Source: Tribonema minus
Taxonomy: Eukaryota > Sar > Xanthophyceae > Tribonematales > Tribonemataceae
Reading direction: 5' to 3'
NCBI GenBank assembly: GCA_017506865.1
Contig: JAFCMP010000223.1
Location: 434,001 to 498,000, forward strand
DNA length: 64,000 nt
Below are positions 8,630-17,227 of this stretch, piece by piece. Below the pieces are notes generated by a model. It was not told the DNA's origin and searched no databases. It saw only the letters and a list, made by a program, of their open reading frames with translations. How positions within the stretch are numbered: the stretch's first letter is position 1; each line of letters starts with the position of its first letter. Position numbers and translations under genes: made by a program.

Positions 8630-9088
8630 TCACCCCAGCACCACCTCCCCCGCGCTGTTCAATGCGGCTTCCATCGCCACGTCCCCATTGCACCGTTCCG
8701 CAAGGTGTGCGCTCAGTTTCTCAGACATGGCCTCACGGTTTGACATGTCTCTCAACCCCTTCGCGTACTCCACCACGCTGCGCAGCTCAGCGGCAAACTT
8801 GTCTGTTCGCCGAGCGTCCGCATAAGCCTCTTCAGCCCGCTGCTTGAACGCGTTCTTGCGTGCGATGATGGCGGCCCGCATCGCCTCGTAATCGCCGTCC
8901 AGTTCCGCCAGCTCTACAGGAGGCTCGTCGACTGCAGGCAGCTCGACCACGTGGTAATACTCGCCGTGCGCGAGGGCCGTGAGCTCGCAGTGGCGCTCGG
9001 CCCGTTCGCGGTCCGTGTACGTCGCGCACGCTTCCACCACATTGAGCTCCCCGTCGAATCCGGGCACGATGCACATGAGGGCGAACAT
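8630..9088 (-). CDS. unknown protein with C-terminal helical region
   Basis: 152 residues from ATG 9088. The N-terminal ~55 residues form a small domain ('MCIVPGFDGELNVVEACATY'), with a general likeness to the short protein at 30801-31019. The rest is charged and helical, perhaps coiled coil (residues ~60-140). A TATTTTGTGACATC stretch lies 15-30 nt upstream and resembles the promoter element. No function assigned. Confidence 0.6.
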   Translation of the reverse strand: MFALMCIVPGFDGELNVVEACATYTDRERAERHCELTALAHGEYYHVVELPAVDEPPVELAELDGDYEAMRAAIIARKNAFKQRAEEAYADARRTDKFAAELRSVVEYAKGLRDMSNREAMSEKLSAHLAERCNGDVAMEAALNSAGEVVLG

Positions 9089-9146
9089 GCTTTGCTCGGA
9101 TGTCACAAAATACACGTCGCTCGCGCTACGCAGCGCGCGGCGAGGC

Positions 9147-9476
9147 TCACGGCGCACCGTCCCGTTCCGCCGTAGTGAACGTCAACGAGCCCTGCGCCTC
9201 GTGACCATCATACACGTCACCCTGTCCGGCACAGAGTGTTGTGGCGTCCCACTTCCTATTGTCGAATGTCGTCATTGCCCTGATGCTCGAATCCTCTTCA
9301 ACGCGCAAGACGACAGCGTGCGTCGCCATAGGCACCAACTGATGGTACACGTCCACTGCGCTGTTGTCTGCCTTCATTTCAATACAGTGAAGAACGACAG
9401 GTCGCGTGAGGTTGAAACGCAGCACCACGTCACGTCGTGCCGGGCAGCCCTGCGTCTTGGAGTGATTCAATCCCAT
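9147..9476 (-). CDS. unknown small beta-rich protein
   Basis: 109 residues from ATG 9476. Mostly beta-like: 'RRDVVLRFNLTRPVVLHCIE', then 'HAVVLRVEEDSSIRAMTTF'. No motif I can name. Start chosen by a CTATAATGTTGC element 12-22 nt upstream. It overlaps the upstream end of the minus-strand gene at 8630 only in discarded sequence. Confidence 0.55.
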   Translation of the reverse strand: MGLNHSKTQGCPARRDVVLRFNLTRPVVLHCIEMKADNSAVDVYHQLVPMATHAVVLRVEEDSSIRAMTTFDNRKWDATTLCAGQGDVYDGHEAQGSLTFTTAERDGAP

Positions 9477-9486
9477 CCTTTCTAGT

Positions 9487-9498
9487 GCAACATTATAG
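9487..9498 (-). promoter_or_regulatory. TATAATGTTG promoter-like element, possibly bidirectional
   Basis: It lies in the 40-bp gap between divergent starts 9476 (minus) and 9517 (plus). The minus-strand reading matches the ATGTTG element. Confidence 0.5.
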
Positions 9499-9516
9499 CA
9501 AACGATTATCAGCGAT

Positions 9517-9753
9517 ATGGTCATCAATGAAGAAGCGCTGAATAACTTCCTCATGCAAGTGGCATTGATGCACCTAGAAGTGGTGATGATGGAATTCAAC
9601 AGCTCTCCTGCCGGGCACGAGTACGACCTGCGCATGTGGCAGCAGCGCCTGAAGCCAGCGTTCGAGGATGGCATCCTTCCGTCTTGTGTGCAGGCGGCGC
9701 TAGATGCCCTTCACGCACAGTACGTGGACGAGTTGCCACGCTCTAGGCGATGA
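9517..9753 (+). CDS. unknown small helical protein
   Basis: 78 residues, predicted mostly helical (NNFLMQVALMHLEVVMMEF), with a basic end (PRSRR). Divergent from the gene at 9476. No family recognised. Confidence 0.5.
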   Translation: MVINEEALNNFLMQVALMHLEVVMMEFNSSPAGHEYDLRMWQQRLKPAFEDGILPSCVQAALDALHAQYVDELPRSRR

Positions 9754-9824
9754 CGGCGACGCAACCGCCGGCGCTGGCCATAAAATGTCCGCAGAATGTA
9801 GTACGTACTGTCATCGGCGTCGGC

Positions 9825-10490
9825 ATGGATGTGATTCTGTACGAGGATCGCGTTCTGCCTCGGAAGCGACGCATAGACGCGATGGACACCGTTGGGACCG
9901 CCCCACAATGGCGCGACCGGCCTCCGGTCGGGACTCCGACGCGAACCGTGACGGTGGCACCCACGATGATGGACATGTTGAACTCGATGCAGCGGCAGTT
10001 GAATTCGATGCGGCGCCAGCTGTCTGACCTGCGGCATCAGGTCGGCGACCTGCAGAACTCGAGCGCCGGCTTTAGAAATGCCACATTCGACGTGGCAGCC
10101 TTCGGCTGCGTCGCAGCACAGGTTCTCCTCGTAGCTTGCAGCCAAAGCATTTACCGCTCCTCCACCGGCAAGTATTTCTCGAAGTTCGGGAATGATCACC
10201 CTGGCATCATCAGCTTGTGTAGTGCAGCAGACACCACCCCGCAGCAGTTCATCGCGCTGGCGCAGCACGTCATCGAAGTGCGCATAAACGACACATGTCA
10301 AGTTCACAGCTTCAGTGCTCTCGAAGCTCGAGTGTTCGAGCTCGCTGATGTGGCCGCCTCTGCCCGCATGCAGAAGGCGAGCCCGGAGGAGTGCTGGGTG
10401 ATTCAGCACTACCTCGATATCAAAGAAGCTTTTTTTCCGCGCGAGTTCAGCGACGCCATGCGCCGTGCCACAGGACACGTGTCAACGTGA
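9825..10490 (+). CDS. coiled-coil protein
   Basis: 221 residues from ATG 9825. The frame is open from ATG 9750, but a TAAAATGTCC element at about 9780 lies between the two ATGs and favours the second. Residues ~47-80 form a coiled coil (MMDMLNSMQRQLNSMRRQL). The C-terminal ~130 residues are a helical domain containing KASPEECWVIQHYLDIKEAF. The minus strand also has a long open frame here, but its composition is unlike protein. Confidence 0.6.
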   Translation: MDVILYEDRVLPRKRRIDAMDTVGTAPQWRDRPPVGTPTRTVTVAPTMMDMLNSMQRQLNSMRRQLSDLRHQVGDLQNSSAGFRNATFDVAAFGCVAAQVLLVACSQSIYRSSTGKYFSKFGNDHPGIISLCSAADTTPQQFIALAQHVIEVRINDTCQVHSFSALEARVFELADVAASARMQKASPEECWVIQHYLDIKEAFFPREFSDAMRRATGHVST

Positions 10491-10564
10491 GATTACATTC
10501 ATTGTGGGCGCGTGCTCACCATGGCGGAGCAACCATAAATAATGTGACCAGAGGGTGACTGAAC

Positions 10565-11275
10565 ATGTACCTCGACGTTGCCGACAACGGCCTCCACGAG
10601 TTCGTGGTGCGCGAAGGCGAATACGTTGTGTGCGACGCGACAGGCGCGGACACGATAGTAGTCGGCGGCGTATCCGACGGCATCGCGACGCTGATGATAC
10701 TGAAAGACAGCGCCGGGTCGCCGCTTAAGATGGCGGTCACGCACACGCTGGCCGCGAGCGACGAGGGCGACACGGCAGTAGCCGCTGCAGCCGCGATGAT
10801 CAAAGAGGCGCACGTGAACGGCGCCACCTTGGATGTCCTGTGCGCCGGAGGGATCTCCTACATCGATGAGGCCGCCGCAAATGCGTGGTTGAGAGTGGAC
10901 AAGGTGACGAGCGCGCTTCGTCTGCTGTGTGCGCAGTACGGCATCGACGTGCAGGAGGGCTGGCATCGCCTGGCGTGGGGCGGCGACTCTTCAGCGATGC
11001 ACGACCTGACAGAAGACGACCGCGCGCTCATCGGGGGCATTCAGCGCCGCGGTCTGGGGGCGTATTACATCCGAAACATCCGATGCACGGCCACCGGCTG
11101 CATGCTGGCTCGCAACGTCGGCGAGCTGTTCGACGGGAAGCCTCTCCCGGACGGCTGCATCGCAGCGCTCGGAGACCAGCTGTCGTCTGTGGCTGCGAAC
11201 GAGCGCGCCGCGCCGCAGGACCCCTCGTTGCTGGAGATCGCGAGTCGCGCGGCGGCTCTGGCGATGGGCATGTAG
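10565..11275 (+). CDS. unknown protein
   Basis: 236 residues. The N-terminal half is beta/alpha with many Gly/Asp (VVREGEYVVCDATGADTIVV); the C-terminal half is helical. Upstream AAATAATGTGACC (about 10540-10552) resembles the promoter element. No family recognised. Confidence 0.65.
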   Translation: MYLDVADNGLHEFVVREGEYVVCDATGADTIVVGGVSDGIATLMILKDSAGSPLKMAVTHTLAASDEGDTAVAAAAAMIKEAHVNGATLDVLCAGGISYIDEAAANAWLRVDKVTSALRLLCAQYGIDVQEGWHRLAWGGDSSAMHDLTEDDRALIGGIQRRGLGAYYIRNIRCTATGCMLARNVGELFDGKPLPDGCIAALGDQLSSVAANERAAPQDPSLLEIASRAAALAMGM

Positions 11276-11340
11276 CTGATGGTGCAACGCACACAGTGCA
11301 AGTGTTGGCACATATAAATGGAGAAAATGCGTGTATTCAT

Positions 11341-12579
11341 TTAAGCACCGGTGATCGCAGTTATTGTGCTGTGTGCCTCACGCTCCTTTGCCTCCAGCTT
11401 CTTGAGGACGCCCTCAAGGTAGGCGATCACCTTCGGCAGCTCCAACGGGTACTCTGCGGGATTGTTCATTGAGCGTCGCTCGACATACGTACGGCTGTAG
11501 TCTCTCTCCGCGTACTGGCAGGCTTGGCAGACGAGGCGCACGTTGTCCACGTCATAAAAGGGATTCGAGTTCTCCAGGCGATCCGGCGACGCTTGCTTGG
11601 GGTCGTTGGTGTACAGCAGCATGCCGCGCTCGTCGCCCGTGTGCATGTCTCCGTTGCAGTTGGCGCAGGTGGTGATGTGCATCAGTTGCTCCATCACGCT
11701 TGCGTAGTTTGCTCGCCACTGCTGGCGAGTTGTGCTCTCAAATCTCACGATCTGGTCGCGCTCGGCCGATGAACGAGCTTCCTCTGGCTTATTTGTGATG
11801 AGTGTCTTCATCCGCCTGAACGTGCTCTGCAGCGTGCTGTTGACCAGCTGTTTTAGCCATCGCACTGGTAGGAGCCTAGGTATGCGAACGGCGTCGGGCT
11901 TGATGACGGTGTTGTGATGCTTGGAGGTGATCGTGATGACTTGTGAAGCGTCGCTGTAGCCCTTGTCGTTCTTGCCACGATCCGGCGAGACTGCGTCGGC
12001 GCCACGGAGCACCATCTTTGCCGTGCAGTGGGGGCGACCGCAGTTGCAATCATCGCCGTCGCACCGGCGGAAGGCGTCGAGAAGATTGGTGACCGCCACC
12101 TCGAAGTTGAACTCGTGTCCGCGCTGTTTGGAGTTTCGCTTCATGTCGCTCAGCATGTTACAAATGGTGTACTTGACAACCTCAAACTGGTGCCAAATCC
12201 CTTGTTTGAAGATGTTGATGAATCCATCGCGGCTCGGCGGTTCCACGATGAGGAACTTGCGGCTGTACTCCTTGGCCCATTTCGTCTGCAGGGTCGCAAG
12301 CTGGGTGCGGCCGATGTTTTTAGCAGACGCTCCATAACGGTTCTTCACCGCCTTCATCCTCTGCGGTCGCCTGAACGCGAAGACGAACTGAGTGCCACTG
12401 ACACCGAGCCACTGGATGCGTTTGTCTGCGTTGAAGAGAGCCTCCGCTGCTGCCACGCCGCCATCATGCTCGATGAGCACGACTTGCGCATTGAATCCAG
12501 CCAGGTGCCTGGGCGCGACAGCCGTGACCCCACCCTTGCGCTTCTTGGCGATCGCCGCCCCGTTCTTGGCTTTCGTCAT
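11341..12579 (-). CDS. zinc/HNH-like nuclease-type protein
   Basis: 412 residues from ATG 12579, fixed by a perfect promoter element 23-33 nt upstream. The N-terminus is basic (AKKRKGG). A Cys cluster at ~residue 190 ('CDGDDCNCGRPHC') may bind zinc. Residues ~320-380 read 'CANCNGDMH ... ASPDRLENSNPFYDVDNVRLVC-x2-C', which resembles HNH/endonuclease VII-type folds (C-x2-C, SxDR, Y..dNv.lvC..C). The first catalytic His is not obvious, so activity is uncertain. It may be a recombination or homing nuclease. Confidence 0.5.
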   Translation of the reverse strand: MTKAKNGAAIAKKRKGGVTAVAPRHLAGFNAQVVLIEHDGGVAAAEALFNADKRIQWLGVSGTQFVFAFRRPQRMKAVKNRYGASAKNIGRTQLATLQTKWAKEYSRKFLIVEPPSRDGFINIFKQGIWHQFEVVKYTICNMLSDMKRNSKQRGHEFNFEVAVTNLLDAFRRCDGDDCNCGRPHCTAKMVLRGADAVSPDRGKNDKGYSDASQVITITSKHHNTVIKPDAVRIPRLLPVRWLKQLVNSTLQSTFRRMKTLITNKPEEARSSAERDQIVRFESTTRQQWRANYASVMEQLMHITTCANCNGDMHTGDERGMLLYTNDPKQASPDRLENSNPFYDVDNVRLVCQACQYAERDYSRTYVERRSMNNPAEYPLELPKVIAYLEGVLKKLEAKEREAHSTITAITGA

Positions 12580-12601
12580 CCGAGAGCAGTTGTGAAGGAC
12601 C

Positions 12602-12612
12602 CAACATTTTTC
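12602..12612 (-). promoter_or_regulatory. AAAAATGTTGG promoter-like element
   Basis: Minus-strand copy 23-33 nt before ATG 12579. The open frame itself extends 76 codons further upstream, so the element decides the start. Confidence 0.6.
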
Positions 12613-12745
12613 ACTGCAAGCGCATTCCGTGTGGCAAATGGGAATGGAATTGGCGCCAAAACATAAGAAAGGGCGGGCAATATTCATCAAATAAAAGCAC
12701 GATGTGACAAATGCATGGAGAGTCTCATCTTTTTTTATTGTTTGC

Positions 12746-13735
12746 TCACGGCATCGAGCGCGCGTACCGCCACCCCAGCTCCTCGCAAATCTTGCGCCAT
12801 ATTGCATCTTGGTAGACGACTTTCTCCTTCGATTTCAGGAGCTTGAAGGCCCTGGCGATGTCGTGGTAGCCCAGCAGCTTCGCACATTGGGAAATCACGT
12901 ACGAGTACGACAGCATGTTGCTCCGCTCCTTCGGCTTGTGCTTCTCGAACGGCGCCTGGATCATGGCAAACATAACCACCAAGTTCTGCTCCTGCGTCTC
13001 GGTGAGCTCCGGCGGCTGATGGCCCGTCAGCAGCGTCCAGATGCGGGTGGAGTGGTTGTACAGGTGCGACAGCGACAACCGCTTCAGAACGTCGCGAACC
13101 TCGTCCTGCGAAACGTTCTTGAACGATGCATCGTCGTACACACGCTTGCGGAGCTCCGTCCTGATCGCCTCCAGTACGTCGTCTTCGATGGTCGTCGTCT
13201 CGCGCGCCGCAAACCGCTTCAGGTGGTCCCGGAAGTGGTTCGACCTCTTGTACAGATATGGCTGAAACACGCAGTTTGGGAATGCAGAAACACAGCAGCG
13301 AAAACAGGTTTGAGGGCAGGTTAGAGAAGATAACAGTGTCATAAGAGTTTGGCGCACGGTACAAACACATACCGTGTGCAGCGAGGTTCCCTCGCGAAAG
13401 GAGCGGTCTATGACGTTGAACGTTTGGGAATCGCCGCAGCGAGAGCAAGTCGCCGTCGCTTGTCTCGTGTCGATGACGCGCGGCCGATTGCACGGGTCAC
13501 AGAGGTGCGCGTCCGGTACGAAGTCATCGCGCCGCTGCTGCGCCTCTCTGCTGAGCATCTTGGACGGGGCAGAAACGCTGACGAAGGCTGCGATGTTCGG
13601 AGGTCGTGCTGCCAACTTCATGCGCTTTGCGAACCGTGCCGAAGGCAGCGCAGCGTCGAATGATTCCCATGCATCCTCCAGCACGATTTGAAACGGAAGC
13701 TCCACGCGAGCGCAGCAAGGTGGCGGCACTGCCAT
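12746..13735 (-). CDS. VLTF3-like late transcription factor, spliced (exons 13735-13373, 13261-12746)
   Basis: A hallmark gene of Nucleocytoviricota, the viral late transcription factor 3 type. Exon 1 (121 codons) holds a zinc ribbon with Cys79/Cys82 and Cys97/Cys100 (CDPCN ... CSRCGD). Exon 2 carries the conserved core: YLYKRSNHFRDHLKRF, LTGHQPPELTETQEQNLVVM, MLSYSYVISQCAKLLGYHD and LKSKEKVVYQDAIWRKICEE. The 111-bp intron (GTATGT ... TTTCAG, 13372-13262) has no in-frame stop, so unspliced RNA would give a 37-residue insert before the YLYKR motif. About 292 residues when spliced. The only earlier in-frame start is GTG. A GATAAAATATCAC element precedes ATG 13735. Confidence 0.85.
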   Translation of the reverse strand: MAVPPPCCARVELPFQIVLEDAWESFDAALPSARFAKRMKLAARPPNIAAFVSVSAPSKMLSREAQQRRDDFVPDAHLCDPCNRPRVIDTRQATATCSRCGDSQTFNVIDRSFREGTSLHTVCVCTVRQTLMTLLSSLTCPQTCFRCCVSAFPNCVFQPYLYKRSNHFRDHLKRFAARETTTIEDDVLEAIRTELRKRVYDDASFKNVSQDEVRDVLKRLSLSHLYNHSTRIWTLLTGHQPPELTETQEQNLVVMFAMIQAPFEKHKPKERSNMLSYSYVISQCAKLLGYHDIARAFKLLKSKEKVVYQDAIWRKICEELGWRYARSMP

Positions 13736-13796
13736 CTCCACAGTGTGGATGTCGTATACAGTGAGAGTGATATTTTATCAGATGACAAAAAAACGC

Positions 13797-13820
13797 ATTC
13801 CCAATTCAGCTGAGTTCCCA
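13797..13820 (+). promoter_or_regulatory. TCCCA element pair
   Basis: ATTCCCAATTCAG followed by AGTTCCCAAACC, upstream of VLTF3. Confidence 0.4.
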
Positions 13821-14054
13821 AACCCACCTGTGTACCGCAATCGCATATGCGCGCTTCGAAATGTCTCACACAAGAAGCCTCCGTGAGCAGCGCTGCTCAG
13901 AAACTGGTGGCGCATCATAAATTCTTGTGTTCACTCGACGCTCCTGTCTCGACACGTACACTTCCACAACTTCGCCTCGTGAGCTCATGACCTTAACCGC
14001 TGTCCTGAGCTTCTACACGTTGCCCACGCTCTGCTTTAACATACTCTGGAGAAC

Positions 14055-14065
14055 AAAAAATGTTG
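14055..14065 (+). promoter_or_regulatory. AAAAAATGTTG promoter-like element
   Basis: Perfect copy ending 19 nt before ATG 14085. Confidence 0.6.
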
Positions 14066-14084
14066 ACCGCAGAAAAGGTGAGTC

Positions 14085-15290
14085 ATGGCGTGCGCGTTCT
14101 CGTCGGTGAGCGCGTTCTCCGCTGTGTTGAACTGGGCCCCGTCCGCGGAGGCGTGCCTCATACAGTACGGCCTGGGCACCGGAGGTCGCTTCACCACCGC
14201 CGCGGAGGTGGCGGGCGGCGCGTGCAAGTTCACGGCGCTCAACCTGCGTCCCTCTCAGACGTACCGCGCACGTGTCGTCACTGCGAGGCACGGGGTCGTC
14301 GTCGCGCAGGGCGAGTTCGTCACGAGATCTCGCTCCGACAGCGACATCGCAGCCATGTACGAGAGTCTGCGAGGCGATGGAGGCGAGCTGGACGCCACCG
14401 ACCTCGACGAGGAGGCGCACGACGCGCTGATCGACGCGCTGGGCGCCGTGGCGAAGGAGGGAGACGTGGTGCACACCGCGATCACGGTGCACGGCTCCGT
14501 GCGACACGCGAGGGCGACGGTGGCGCTGCCGGGCGGCGAGGTCGTCGCGCGCCCGGGCGACCATTTATTAATGCCCTTCGCGCGCCGCGGGGACCCATGC
14601 TCCGTCACCATCAAGTCAGCGTCGGGCGATGGGATGCTTTTCGAGTATTGCCCGGACGACGACACGGTCATCGTGGCGGGCGTGCGCCACCAGGTGGGCG
14701 ACAGGTTCGTATGCTTCGGGCAGAGCGCAATGATAGCGCGAGGAAGCATCGTCGTGGCGTTCACGAATTCGGTGACGGCGACGTACCCACACTCCGCAAC
14801 GCTGGCGTCGAAAGCAACGACACAAGGAACTACCTACTTCAACGCCGTTTCAATGTCCTCGGCGACGTTTACGGGGCAACAAACTTTGGGGCAAACCGGA
14901 AAGACTGTTCAGAGCCACTATGTCTATCATCCGTCGAACGGCACCACCCAAGAAATTGCACGCCACATCTCTTCCGTAGCCAGCAACCAGCAGGACGGGA
15001 CGTACAGTCTGGGATTGAGCCACGCAGACGGTGCATCGACATTCATCGACCCCGTCATTCAGTGTGCACGCGACGAGACGCGCTTCACGTCGTCGGATGC
15101 TACAACGACAGTTAATTCTTCGTTCACCAAAGCTGGTCTTTCCTTTGACAATGCGGACGCAGCTCTGTATCTGGGTGCTAACAAAGAATTTCGGCTAAAG
15201 TTCACTGCGGGAACCGGGGGCACAAATTACCTCAGCATAGATGCCCTAGTTAACGGCAGCTACGTGACGAAGTCCTCGTTTTCAAATTAG
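14085..15290 (+). CDS. FN3-domain fibre/surface protein
   Basis: 401 residues. Residues 1-85 resemble a fibronectin type III domain ('AVLNWAPSAEACLIQYGLG', then 'LNLRPSQTYRARVVTARHG'). Residues ~125-230 form a beta domain ('GDVVHTAITVHGS', 'RPGDHLLMPFARRGD', 'DDDTVIVAGVRHQVGDRF'), which matches in order the C-terminus of the adhesin at 41697-45956. The last ~65 residues ('GLSFDNADAALYLGANKEFR ... YVTKSSFSN') match the C-terminus of the protein at 57143-57691. Probably a virion surface or attachment protein. No signal peptide. Confidence 0.6.
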   Translation: MACAFSSVSAFSAVLNWAPSAEACLIQYGLGTGGRFTTAAEVAGGACKFTALNLRPSQTYRARVVTARHGVVVAQGEFVTRSRSDSDIAAMYESLRGDGGELDATDLDEEAHDALIDALGAVAKEGDVVHTAITVHGSVRHARATVALPGGEVVARPGDHLLMPFARRGDPCSVTIKSASGDGMLFEYCPDDDTVIVAGVRHQVGDRFVCFGQSAMIARGSIVVAFTNSVTATYPHSATLASKATTQGTTYFNAVSMSSATFTGQQTLGQTGKTVQSHYVYHPSNGTTQEIARHISSVASNQQDGTYSLGLSHADGASTFIDPVIQCARDETRFTSSDATTTVNSSFTKAGLSFDNADAALYLGANKEFRLKFTAGTGGTNYLSIDALVNGSYVTKSSFSN

Positions 15291-15333
15291 GATTGGTTTA
15301 AATTGGCAATGGAATGCAGCATCAGGATTGGGA

Positions 15334-15352
15334 ATCAAAATTGGGAATACCC
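15334..15352 (-). promoter_or_regulatory. TCCCA element pair
   Basis: Two TTCCCAAT copies (minus strand) 13-14 bp apart, 65-80 nt before ATG 15415. Confidence 0.35.
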
Positions 15353-15414
15353 ACGCACCGCCCTTCCACATTCACTCTTCATCCCTGAGCAATTAAAATA
15401 TATGCCTTAGGCAA

Positions 15415-16980
15415 ATGGGGGGCGCGGGCGCAGCGTCAGCATCGAACAAGTCAGCGAAGGCGGTGTTGAAGCGAGTGAAAACTTGCGCTTTCCTACCATG
15501 CTGCAACCCTGCCGTCCGCAAGTGGTGCCCAGCGCACAGTACGTTAAAGAAATGCATCGTAAATGGGTGCGGAAAGCGCCCTCATCACAACTACGTGGGC
15601 GCGGGATCCCGATACTGCACATCCCACAAGCTCCTAGGCATGGTTGATGACTACGGTTCACGGGAATGTGAGGAGCCCGGCTGCGCCACGAAACCATGCT
15701 TCGGACGGAAAAGAGGTCGACCGACGCATTGTAGAAAGCACAAGCATCTGGATATGGTTGACGTCAGCAACCCACAATGCGCGACAACAGGCTGCAGTAT
15801 TCAACCATCTTACGGGGAGGTCGGAGGTCGTGCAACATGCTGCAGCACACATAAACAACCCGACATGGTGAACGTCAAGGATCCGCAATGTGCGGCAACG
15901 GGCTGCAGCAAACAACCATGCTACGGGGAGGTCGGCGGCCGTGCAACATGCTGTGGTCCTCACAAACAACCCGGCATGGTCAACGTCGTGAGCCCACAAT
16001 GCTCAGCACCGGGATGTACGACCATACCTTGCTTCGGACAGGTCGGATGTCCTGCAACATGCTGCAGCACACATAAACAACTCGGCATGGTCAACGTTAA
16101 GGATCCGAAATGCGCAGCGCTGGGATGCATGACGTATCCATGCTTTGGAGACGTCGGTGGTCCCGCAACACATTGTGCCAGACACAGGCGACCCGGCGCC
16201 GTTAATGTTAGGGACCGGCAGTGCGAGTCGGATGGATGTACCACGCGCCCGTCCTTCGGAATTGAAGGGGAGCGCGCCACTCACTGCGGCGCGCACCGAC
16301 TGCCCGGCGCAGTTGATGTCGTGAATCGGAAGTGCGCGGCAGAGGAGTGCACCACGCAAGCGTGCTTCGGCGAAAGAGGTCACCGTGCGACACACTGCTT
16401 CACGCACAAAAGACCCGGGATGATCGATGTCGTCACCACATACTGCGAGCACGGACGCCAAGTGTGCCGTGGCGACATCTGCCGGGTCAACAATATCGGG
16501 CAGCGGTCGTTGGAGGAGATGTGGCCTGATGCAATTGTCTTCTTCGTTTGGAGCGGCGGCGACAACCTGGCGGGCTTCCTCGCCACCATCTCGCATCGTC
16601 TGCAGTTCGGGACCGTGCAGGTCCGCCCTGACGTCCTCGTGGGCACGCGCGCGTTCTTCCACGATGGCCTGTTCTGGCACAAGGACAAATCAGAGGCCGA
16701 TGCATTGCAGACGGCGGCGCTCGTCGACGCGGGCTACAGCGTGCTGCGGACACGCGACCGGTTACTGCCCATCCCACGCGCGGTCAACATCGCGGTCGAC
16801 ACGCGCAAGGGCTGCGAGGCGCTGTCACGAGAGGTGGCTCGAGAGCTCAGCGTGGGCGATGCGGCGTGGCCCGACCTGTGGCGGCGCGCCGACAGCCTCG
16901 CGCGCCGCGCCATCCTGTCGCTGTCGCAGCGATACGTGCAGAACAAGCAGAGCACGCTTGACGACTGGATCGTGGCATGA
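15415..16980 (+). CDS. EsV-1-7 repeat protein fused to PD-(D/E)XK (DUF559-like) nuclease
   Basis: 521 residues. Residues ~20-345 contain about nine Cys/His repeats of the form C-x4-C-x~14-C-x2-H (for example 'CAATGCSKQPCYGEVGGRAT' followed by C-C-x2-H). This is the EsV-1-7 repeat known from Ectocarpus virus EsV-1 and brown-algal developmental regulators. Residues ~360-520 look like a DUF559/Vsr-type nuclease: 'VRPDVLVG' supplies the Asp, 'FHDGLFWHKDKSEADALQTA' the core and 'AGYSVLRTRDRLLP' the last strand. The repeats probably bind nucleic acid or protein through zinc and the C-terminus may cut DNA. The fusion is what I see; the activity is inferred. Confidence 0.65.
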   Translation: MGGAGAASASNKSAKAVLKRVKTCAFLPCCNPAVRKWCPAHSTLKKCIVNGCGKRPHHNYVGAGSRYCTSHKLLGMVDDYGSRECEEPGCATKPCFGRKRGRPTHCRKHKHLDMVDVSNPQCATTGCSIQPSYGEVGGRATCCSTHKQPDMVNVKDPQCAATGCSKQPCYGEVGGRATCCGPHKQPGMVNVVSPQCSAPGCTTIPCFGQVGCPATCCSTHKQLGMVNVKDPKCAALGCMTYPCFGDVGGPATHCARHRRPGAVNVRDRQCESDGCTTRPSFGIEGERATHCGAHRLPGAVDVVNRKCAAEECTTQACFGERGHRATHCFTHKRPGMIDVVTTYCEHGRQVCRGDICRVNNIGQRSLEEMWPDAIVFFVWSGGDNLAGFLATISHRLQFGTVQVRPDVLVGTRAFFHDGLFWHKDKSEADALQTAALVDAGYSVLRTRDRLLPIPRAVNIAVDTRKGCEALSREVARELSVGDAAWPDLWRRADSLARRAILSLSQRYVQNKQSTLDDWIVA

Positions 16981-17227
16981 GGAGCGCGCACAAGAGTTGA
17001 ATGAACATCAAGTAATCTCCATCAACGCTGCGTCTTCAACTGCACATGCACCATGCATCACCAGTACTGCCATGACCAATGCGCACGTGGGACGGCTCGT
17101 GTGAGCGGCTCGAGCGAAACTTGCGTCGAGGGGCTTTCAGGGTGTGGGGTTTTGATGTTGTGAAGATGTCAATATCACTCACTTTATCTTTTTTACGTGT
17201 GCTGCATAACGAGGACTCTGTGCACCA

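Larger units (their letters stand above)
13736..14084. other. divergent intergenic region
   Basis: About 350 bp between VLTF3 and the fibre gene. It contains a GATAAAATATCAC element (about 13765-13780), TTCCCAATTC/GTTCCCAAAC elements (13798-13820) and the perfect AAAAAATGTTG at 14055-14065. I see no gene. Confidence 0.55.

Noticed and set aside
9711-10478. Long minus-strand open frame of 255 codons
   Set aside because: It is antisense to 9825-10490, which has a coiled coil, better composition and a promoter-like element. The minus frame is His/Arg-rich in the manner of a shadow.
14060-15115. Second plus-strand frame of 351 codons
   Set aside because: Arg/His-rich shadow of the FN3 protein; its first ATG is the one inside the promoter element.
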